Below are positions 58,432 through 64,000 of a stretch of DNA of 64,000 bases, piece by piece (within the stretch, counting starts at the first letter, position 1; the number at the start of each line of letters is the position of its first letter). Origin of the DNA: Paractinoplanes toevensis (GTDB lineage Bacteria > Actinomycetota > Actinomycetes > Mycobacteriales > Micromonosporaceae); the NCBI RefSeq assembly GCF_018332695.1, contig NZ_BOQN01000052.1:62001-126000 (forward strand). Direction: 5' to 3'. The position numbers were made by a program, and so were the translations under genes. The notes under the pieces were generated by a model. It did not search any database. It saw only the letters and a program-made list of their open reading frames with translations, and had not been told where the DNA came from.

Positions 58432-59408
58432 CCCACGGCTCCGGACGGGCCCTGCTGGCCGGGGGCCGCCGTCGGCAGGTCGGGGCCGGGCACGGCGATG
58501 GTCTCGTCGCCGCGCAGGCCCTTGCGGATCTCGATCACCTTGCCGTCGGTGAGGCCGAGGGTGACGTCGACGGTCTTGCGGGTGCGGTCCTCGCCGACCA
58601 CGTCGACCTTGCCCTTGCCCTGGATGCCGGCGACCGCTTCCACCGGCAGGACGAGGACGTGCGAGGCCTTCGCGGTGACCACGTCGAGGGTGACCGACGC
58701 GCCGTTGATGAGCTTGATCTCCTCGGGGGCGGTGCAGACCAGCTGCAGGCCGGTCGGTTCCGAGCCGGCCGGTGCCGAGTCGCCTTCCGGAACGGGGGCA
58801 CTGGGGGCGCCGGACGGAGCCGGGCTGGGCGGCGGCGGTTCCGGGATGGTCCCGGCCGGCAGGGCGGCGATCGTGCCGAGGGCGGTGCACTCGAACGGGC
58901 CGGGCCCGTTGGTGATCTGCCCGCGGACGGTCTTGACCGCGCCGGCGATCCGGTAGGCCTGGGCGCTGTCGATGTCGGCGACGATGCCGTACCCGGCGTA
59001 GCGGGCGGAGACGACCGGCATCCCGGCGGTCACGTCGGAGCGGTCGTCCAACAGCCGGCCGGCCAGGATCGAGTCCTTCGGGATCTCGACCCGGCGGGGC
59101 ACCCCGTCGTTCCAGATCGACGCCACCCAGATCGGCCGGGTCGACGCGGTCTTGGACGGCTGCCGGTCCACGTACCGCAGTTCGCCGTCGACCGGCGCGA
59201 CGATGCCGAAGACCGGGTTGATGGTGACCTTCCCGGCCAGGCTGATCTGGTTGGTGAGGTCCTGCCGGGTCGGCTTCACCGTGGTCACGACCGTGCCGCG
59301 CGCTTCCAGGCCGGGTGTCTGCGCCGCCTCACCGGACGAGCTGCACCCGCAGAGTACGGCGCCCGCCGCCACCAGCACACCCACCCGGGCAAGCCTGCCT
59401 CTGTCCAC
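58428..59408 (-). CDS. Lipoprotein membrane-fusion/adaptor protein (MacA/HlyD-like)
   Basis: 326 residues from a GTG at 59408, supported by GGAGGG 8 nt upstream. Lipobox LCGC with lipidated Cys22 after VGVLVAAGAV. Then TVVTTVKPTRQDLTNQISLAGKVTINPVFGIVAPVDGEL, the adaptor opening, a Pro-rich linker (PEPPPPSPAPSGAPSAP) and the beta-barrel SHVLVLPVEAVAGIQGKG and GLRGDETIAVPGPDL. A Gram-positive version of the MacA role: anchored to the outer face of the membrane and linked to the MacB-like permease. Confidence 0.87.
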   Translation of the reverse strand: MDRGRLARVGVLVAAGAVLCGCSSSGEAAQTPGLEARGTVVTTVKPTRQDLTNQISLAGKVTINPVFGIVAPVDGELRYVDRQPSKTASTRPIWVASIWNDGVPRRVEIPKDSILAGRLLDDRSDVTAGMPVVSARYAGYGIVADIDSAQAYRIAGAVKTVRGQITNGPGPFECTALGTIAALPAGTIPEPPPPSPAPSGAPSAPVPEGDSAPAGSEPTGLQLVCTAPEEIKLINGASVTLDVVTAKASHVLVLPVEAVAGIQGKGKVDVVGEDRTRKTVDVTLGLTDGKVIEIRKGLRGDETIAVPGPDLPTAAPGQQGPSGAVG

Positions 59409-59630
59409 GGATCGTTCCCTCCGGTGAAGTCCCCAGCCGCCCGGCAGAAACCCGGAGAAGCCATGGATCATCGACGATCCGGCGCGGCGGAGCAGAGGTT
59501 ACAGCGATCATGCAAGCCCCGAGGCCCGGCGCAGACGTGAAACACCGGCGAAACGGAGGGTTCTTACAGGTAGGCCCGGCATGCTCGAATGAGACCGGGG
59601 CCACACCGGGATCATGGAAGGAACGACGGC
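59409..59630. other. Divergent promoter region, 222 bp
   Basis: Between the adaptor gene (leftward) and the acyl-CoA ligase gene (rightward). GGAAGGAACG precedes the ligase ATG. No clear dyad or gene recognised. Confidence 0.4.
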
Positions 59631-61178
59631 ATGCTCAACCTCTCCGTCCTGCTGGAGGACAGCGCTCGCAACTATCCGGAGCGGGTGGCGGTCGTCCTCG
59701 GGGAAACGCGGCTCACCTACGCCCAGGTCGACGCGGCGGCCAACCAGGTGGCCGGCCTGCTGGTCGAGCGGGGCATCCGGCCGGGTGACAAGGTCGCCCT
59801 CTCCTGCCCCAACCTGCCGTACTTCCCGGTGGTCTACTACGGCATCCTGAAGGCGGGTGCGGTGGTCGTCCCGCTGAACGTGCTGCTCAAGGGCCGCGAG
59901 ATCGCGTACCACCTGGCCGACTCGGACGCCAAGGCCTACTTCTGCTTCCAGGGCACCCCGGAGTTGCCGATGGGCGCCGAGGGTCACGCCGGGTTCGAGC
60001 AGACCGACGGCTGCGAGCACTTCTTCCTGATCACCGCCGACCCGGCCGCGCCGAGCACGGTCGAGGGCGCCGAGACGCTCGGCCGGGGGATGAACGGCAG
60101 GCCGCCGGTGTTCGAGTCGGTGCTGCTGCCGGAGACCGACCCGGCCGTCATCCTCTACACCAGCGGCACGACCGGGCAGGCCAAGGGCGCCGAGCTGAGC
60201 CACTCCAACCTGATCCTCAACGCGCTCACCTGCAACCGGCTGTTCCGGAGCAGCCCGGGCACCGACACGCACCTGCTGGTGCTGCCGCTGTTCCACTCGT
60301 TCGGCTCGACGGTGAACATGAACGCCGGTTTCGCCACCGCCTCGACGCTGGTGCTGTTGCCCCGGTTCGACGCGGCCGCCGCCGTGCAACTGCTGGAAAA
60401 GGAGAACGTGACGTTCTTCGCGGGCGTGCCGACGATGTACTGGGGGCTGCTCAACGCGCTCACCGAGGGCGTCGACGTCGAGCGGATCGCGAGCAACATG
60501 CGGGTCGCCGTGGCCGGCGGGTCCAGCCTGCCGGTCGAGATCATCAAAGCGGTCAAGGAACGCTTCGGGGTGACCATCCTCGAGGGGTACGGCCTGTCCG
60601 AGACCTCGCCGGTGGCCACGTTCAGCGACCCGAACAGCGAGCCCCGCCCGGGTTCGATCGGCATTCCGATCTGGGGTGTCGAGGTGAAGCTGATCGACGA
60701 GCAGTGGAACACCATCGACGGCGTCGACGAGATCGGCGAGATCGCGATCCGCGGCCACAACATCATGCGCGGCTACTACGGGCGGCCGGAGGCGACCGCC
60801 GAGGTCATCAAGGATGGCTGGTTCCGCAGCGGTGACCTGGGCCGGCGCGACAAGGACGGCTTCTACTACATCGTCGACCGGGCCAAAGACATGATCATCC
60901 GGGGTGGCTTCAACGTCTATCCGCGGGAGATCGAGGAGGTCCTGATGACGCACGAGGCGGTCTCCCTGGCCGCGGTCATCGGGGTGCCGCACCCGAGTCA
61001 CGGCGAGGAGGTCAAGGCGTTCGTGATCCTCAACCAGGGCGCCACGGTCACCGAGGACGAGCTCGTGGCCTGGGGCAAGGAGCAGATGGCGGCGTACAAA
61101 TACCCCCGCGTCGTCGCCATCGTCGAGTCGCTGCCGATGACGGCCACCGGAAAGCTGCTCAAGCGCGCGCTGAGCTAA
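59631..61178 (+). CDS. Long-chain fatty-acid-CoA ligase (AMP-forming)
   Basis: 515 residues from the ATG at 59631 with GGAAGGAACG upstream. AMP-binding motif LYTSGTTGQAKGAELSH, A4/A5 region GYGLSETSPVATFSD, IRGHNIMRGYYGRPEAT, hinge FRSGDLGRRDKDGFYYIVDRAKDMII, and the catalytic Lys in ATGKLLKRAL. Activates a fatty or related carboxylic acid to acyl-CoA in the cytosol. Stands alone, ended by a very strong hairpin. Confidence 0.93.
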   Translation: MLNLSVLLEDSARNYPERVAVVLGETRLTYAQVDAAANQVAGLLVERGIRPGDKVALSCPNLPYFPVVYYGILKAGAVVVPLNVLLKGREIAYHLADSDAKAYFCFQGTPELPMGAEGHAGFEQTDGCEHFFLITADPAAPSTVEGAETLGRGMNGRPPVFESVLLPETDPAVILYTSGTTGQAKGAELSHSNLILNALTCNRLFRSSPGTDTHLLVLPLFHSFGSTVNMNAGFATASTLVLLPRFDAAAAVQLLEKENVTFFAGVPTMYWGLLNALTEGVDVERIASNMRVAVAGGSSLPVEIIKAVKERFGVTILEGYGLSETSPVATFSDPNSEPRPGSIGIPIWGVEVKLIDEQWNTIDGVDEIGEIAIRGHNIMRGYYGRPEATAEVIKDGWFRSGDLGRRDKDGFYYIVDRAKDMIIRGGFNVYPREIEEVLMTHEAVSLAAVIGVPHPSHGEEVKAFVILNQGATVTEDELVAWGKEQMAAYKYPRVVAIVESLPMTATGKLLKRALS

Positions 61179-61197
61179 GCACACACGGTCAGCCGGA

Positions 61198-61228
61198 GGC
61201 GCCCGGTGGGGGGACCCCGCCGGGCGCC
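61198..61228 (+). terminator. Very strong hairpin after acyl-CoA ligase gene
   Basis: GGCGCCCGG (61198-61206) and CCGGGCGCC (61220-61228), extended inward by a T-G wobble and GGGG/CCCC, give a 14-bp stem with a 3-nt loop, 19 nt after the ligase stop. Confidence 0.85.
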
Positions 61229-61304
61229 GCCCGTCCGTAGACTCGGCGCCTTGCGCGGATACCGCACAGTAGGACGGGCGGTGGCACGGCCCGACGGAGG
61301 AAGC

Positions 61305-62612
61305 TTGAGCACAGCCTTGGAGGCCCGGCCCACGCCGGCAACGCAGGTCAGAACGCGGACGGCAGGACGCGGCCCGGTCACGCGGCTGAAAGCGTTGCGG
61401 CGCACGTCGCCCGGCCGGCTTCAGCTGATGCTGGCCGCCCTGATCGGGCTGGGCCTGCTCACCGGTCTCCTGGCGGGCATCACCGGCCAGCAGGCGCAGG
61501 CCGGCACCACCGATCTCGGCAACCGCGCCCAGCCGCTGCTGGCCGAGGCCGAGACGATCTACGCCAACCTGGCCGACGCCGACACCACGGCGGCCCAGGC
61601 GTTCCTGGCCGGTGGCCTCGAACCGGCCACGCTCACCGACCGCTACAACGACGACCTGACCAGGGCGACCACCGCGCTCACCGAGGCGGCCCGGCTGACC
61701 CCGGAGGGCAGCGCGGCCGCCGAGTCGGTGCGGTCGATCTCGACCGGCCTGGCCCGCTACACCGCGCTGGTGGCCACGGCCCGGGCCGACAACCGCCAGG
61801 GACTCCCGGTCGGATCGTCCTATCTGTCGTCCGCCTCGGAGCTCAACCGCACCACCCTGCTGCCCGAGGCGAAGAAGCTGTTCGACTCGGCGCAGCAGGA
61901 GGTCCGCGACGGGTACGGCGATGCGGCGGGCGGCTGGTGGTCGGGCTTCTTCGCGCTGCTGATCCTGGTCCTGCTCGGCGCCCTGCTGCTGGCCCAGCGG
62001 TACCTGAGCCGGCACACCCACCGCACGTTCAACGTTCCGCTGGTGGCCGCCACCGTCCTCACCCTTCTCCTCGGCTTCGGCACCGCCACCGTCCTGCTGA
62101 CCCAGAACCGGCATCTCAACCAGGCCGAGGACACCGGCTCCACCCCGGTCGCGCAGCTCGCCGAGGCTCGCATCCTGGCCCTGCAGGAGCGCGGCGACGA
62201 GGCGCTGACCCTGGCCATGCACGGCAGCAGCGACGAACCCGAGAAACGCTGGCAGGCCGCGGACCCGCGGTTGCGCGCGGCCCTGAGCAACACCTACCTG
62301 CCCGGCGCGACGTCGGGCAGCTACGACGCCTACGCCGCCGCCCACGAGCAGATCCGCAAGCTCGACGGGCAGGACGGCAACTACGACGGCGCGGTGAAAC
62401 TGGCCGTCGGCAAGGACACCACGGCCAAGTTCGAGCAGGTCACCGCCGACCTCAGCACCGCGCTCGACCAGCGCAAGGACGCGTTCACCACGGAGATCGA
62501 CAAGGCCGGTGGCGGCCTGGTCGTGCTGGCGATCCTCGGGCCCCTGGTGGCCCTGGCGATCTGCGCGCTGGCGTTCGCCGGCATCCGGGCCCGGCTGGAG
62601 GAGTACCGCTGA
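61305..62612 (+). CDS. glnX: GlnX-like membrane protein of the glnX-glnH-pknG system
   Basis: 435 residues from a TTG at 61305, supported by GGAGGAAG 4 nt upstream. Four membrane helices: about 42-62, 205-227, 243-263 and 405-428, enclosing two extracytoplasmic helical domains (GTTDLGNRAQPLLAEAETIYANLAD and AEARILALQERGDEALTLAM). Length and helix layout match mycobacterial GlnX, which passes a signal from the binding protein GlnH to the kinase PknG. The next gene encodes GlnH with a 1-bp overlap (TGATG). Confidence 0.8.
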   Translation: MSTALEARPTPATQVRTRTAGRGPVTRLKALRRTSPGRLQLMLAALIGLGLLTGLLAGITGQQAQAGTTDLGNRAQPLLAEAETIYANLADADTTAAQAFLAGGLEPATLTDRYNDDLTRATTALTEAARLTPEGSAAAESVRSISTGLARYTALVATARADNRQGLPVGSSYLSSASELNRTTLLPEAKKLFDSAQQEVRDGYGDAAGGWWSGFFALLILVLLGALLLAQRYLSRHTHRTFNVPLVAATVLTLLLGFGTATVLLTQNRHLNQAEDTGSTPVAQLAEARILALQERGDEALTLAMHGSSDEPEKRWQAADPRLRAALSNTYLPGATSGSYDAYAAAHEQIRKLDGQDGNYDGAVKLAVGKDTTAKFEQVTADLSTALDQRKDAFTTEIDKAGGGLVVLAILGPLVALAICALAFAGIRARLEEYR

Positions 62613-63559
62613 TGCGCCGCACGATCACCACCCTCGCCACGGCCGCGCTGACCCTCGCGCTTGCCGCGTGTTCCGGCGACGCGTCCCCGCTGCCCGGCAG
62701 CACTGCCCAGCCGGCACCGGAGACCAGCACCTCGGCCGCCGCCCCGGACACCTCGTGCAACGCGCGGGCCAGCCTCCGGCCGTCCGGTGCACTCCCCGAG
62801 CCGGGCAACATGCCGGCCGGCAGTTACATGGCCACGATCCAGAAGCGCGGCCGGCTCATCCTCGGCACCAGCCAGGACACCCTGCTGTTCTCCTCCCGCA
62901 ACCCGTTCAACGGCCAGGTCGAGGGCTTCGACGTGGATATGGGCCGGCAGCTCGCCCAGGCGATCTTCGGCGACCCGAACAAACTGCAGATCAAGGTCAT
63001 CGGGTACGACAAGCGGGTGAGCTCGGTGCGGGACGGCGACGTCGACGTCGTCGCCGACACGATGACCGCGAACTGCTCCCGGTGGAAGGACGTCAACTTC
63101 TCCACCATCTACTACGAGGCCGGCCAGCGCGTACTCGTCTCGAAGGACTCGAAGGCGACGAAGATCGAGGACCTCGGCGGCAAGAAGGTCTGCTCGGCGG
63201 CCGGTTCCACGTCGTTCCTCAACATCCAGGCCGTGACGACGAAGCCGATCGCGGTGGCGAAACCGGCCTTCGGCGACTGCCTGGTGGCGTTCCAGCAGAA
63301 CGAGGTCGACGCGATCTCCACCGACGACACCATCCTGGCCGGCATGGCCGCCCAGGACCCGTACGCCAAGGTGGTGGGGGAGAAATTCACCGAGGAGCCG
63401 TACGGCATGGCTCTGTCGCAGAACTATCCCGAGTTCACCCGGTTCGTGAACGCGGTGCTGGAGAAGAACCGGGCCAACGGCACCTGGACCGCCACGTACA
63501 ACAAATGGCTGGGCAGTTTCGGCGCGGCCCCGAAGCCGCCGGCGGCGCAGTACCGATGA
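62612..63559 (+). CDS. glnH: GlnH-like amino-acid-binding lipoprotein
   Basis: 315 residues. Signal peptide with lipobox LAAC, lipidated Cys20. SBP_bac_3 fold: RGRLILGTSQDTLLFSSRNP, EGFDVDMGRQLAQAIFG, VDVVADTMTANCSRWKDVNFS, and GKKVCSAAGSTSFLN. Binds aspartate/glutamate-type amino acids in the mycobacterial system, signalling nitrogen state rather than import. Four conserved Cys in the mature part may form disulfides. Stop overlaps the ATG of the next gene. Confidence 0.87.
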   Translation: MRRTITTLATAALTLALAACSGDASPLPGSTAQPAPETSTSAAAPDTSCNARASLRPSGALPEPGNMPAGSYMATIQKRGRLILGTSQDTLLFSSRNPFNGQVEGFDVDMGRQLAQAIFGDPNKLQIKVIGYDKRVSSVRDGDVDVVADTMTANCSRWKDVNFSTIYYEAGQRVLVSKDSKATKIEDLGGKKVCSAAGSTSFLNIQAVTTKPIAVAKPAFGDCLVAFQQNEVDAISTDDTILAGMAAQDPYAKVVGEKFTEEPYGMALSQNYPEFTRFVNAVLEKNRANGTWTATYNKWLGSFGAAPKPPAAQYR

Positions 63560-64000
63560 CCGACCTCGCGCCGGCCGACGCCGAGCTGCTCCGCCTCGAG
63601 ACGGCCCTGACCGCGATAGCCGCGAACCTGGTCGATCTGGACGACAACCCGGCCCGCAAAGATCTGGACAAGACCCGGCTCACCGGAAAAACGGCCGCCG
63701 AATGGGCCGACGCCACCGACGCGCTGACCCAGCTGTGGGACGGCTACCGCATGCTCACCGAGCTCACCGGCCAGGCGCGGCAGAAGCGGGACCAGCGCAA
63801 ACTCAGCGAGACCGAACGCGCCGAGCTGAAGCACCAGGTGCTCGGCCGGTCGATCACGCTGTCCACGACGACCGTTCCGCTGGCCCAGCGCGGCCTGCTC
63901 GGCAACAGCCAGGTGCACACCACCTGCTCCCCGGCCGAGCTGCTGTCGGCGATGGAGGCCGCGTTCCGCACCGCGGTGTCGGTGGTGACCCAGGCCGGCG
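63556..64000 (+). CDS. Helical protein downstream of glnH, truncated by window edge
   Basis: ATG at 63556 overlaps the glnH stop (ATGA); the frame stays open to the window end (148 codons, no stop). MTDLAPADAELLRLETALTA starts a mostly helical, charged protein with coiled-coil character (QKRDQRKLSETERAELKHQVLG). It is not kinase sequence yet. In several actinomycetes a helical protein of this kind lies between glnH and pknG; whether pknG follows cannot be seen here. Confidence 0.75.
   Translation, partial: MTDLAPADAELLRLETALTAIAANLVDLDDNPARKDLDKTRLTGKTAAEWADATDALTQLWDGYRMLTELTGQARQKRDQRKLSETERAELKHQVLGRSITLSTTTVPLAQRGLLGNSQVHTTCSPAELLSAMEAAFRTAVSVVTQAG

Noticed and set aside
59508..62345. 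945-codon frame antisense to the acyl-CoA ligase and glnX genes
   Set aside because: It spans two well-supported + strand genes and their terminator; no domain recognised.

Overview
The window is a high-GC chromosomal segment with the codon bias, frequent GTG/TTG starts and gene content of an actinomycete. The gene set (AfsR/BTAD regulator, DUF5753 helix-turn-helix regulator, glnX-glnH pair, membrane GGDEF-EAL remnants, Drr-type ABC exporter, DUF998 and DUF3040 proteins) suggests a member of the Micromonosporaceae such as an Actinoplanes-like genus. That placement is inference. I saw no rRNA, tRNA, CRISPR array, insertion sequence or integrated phage. Most of the region reads as ordinary, densely packed chromosome with several small sensory, defence-like and surface-polysaccharide modules.

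Layout. 1-6.4 kb: the 3' end of an MFS exporter, then the most unusual gene here, a 1197-residue protein combining WD40 repeats, a Roc-type GTPase, a Cys-rich zinc-ribbon-like segment and two TIR-like domains. It is followed by a DUF2855 gene and poorly conserved small genes. 6.5-10.8 kb: cyclic-di-GMP genes, namely a FIST sensor directly upstream of a GAF-GGDEF cyclase and, divergently, a decayed GGDEF-EAL gene whose EAL domain carries a deletion plus frameshift. 10.8-16.4 kb: HxlR/NmrA-type reductase pair, UvrA2-like protein, TetR/SDR pair with a perfect 20-bp palindromic operator. 16.4-19.6 kb: VOC protein, DUF5753 regulator with a small partner and shared palindromes, microbial PARG-like protein. 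19.6-31.7 kb: UbiA prenyltransferase plus M1 peptidase, short-chain dehydrogenases, a TetR gene divergent from a DUF4267 gene across a CTAG-rich operator cluster, an alpha/beta hydrolase-reductase-CPBP protease operon, GNAT, DUF1028 and a Rieske oxygenase.

31.8-40 kb is an exopolysaccharide locus: a divergent FlaA1/CapD-type dehydratase, then chain-length regulator/BY-kinase-like protein, GT2 glycosyltransferase, initiating sugar transferase, flippase and O-antigen-ligase-like protein, mostly joined by 4-bp start/stop overlaps, ending against a NarL-type response regulator. 40-46.6 kb: DUF6582-like protein, arginase-fold protein, large-subunit catalase KatE, CBS protein, NarL-type histidine kinase and a DUF998 membrane protein. 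46.7-55.6 kb: AfsR-like regulator, a DrrAB-like exporter with its MerR regulator and a MerR-style promoter, and an FtsX-type ABC transporter. The FtsX-type transporter shares an 18-bp upstream element, at identical spacing, with the histidine kinase 6.5 kb away. 55.6-59.4 kb: a secreted protein with two consecutive signal-peptide-like segments and a MacAB-like exporter with a lipoprotein adaptor. 59.6-64 kb: a fatty-acyl-CoA ligase, then glnX, glnH and the start of a third gene that in related bacteria leads to the kinase gene pknG.

How parts fit together: most regulators sit beside their likely target with a visible inverted repeat between them (HxlR, two TetR, MerR, DUF5753). The kinase without an adjacent regulator and the regulator without an adjacent kinase may work together, and the shared 18-bp element points to the FtsX-type transporter as a target. 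Several convergent gene pairs are separated by strong GC-rich hairpins that I read as terminators.
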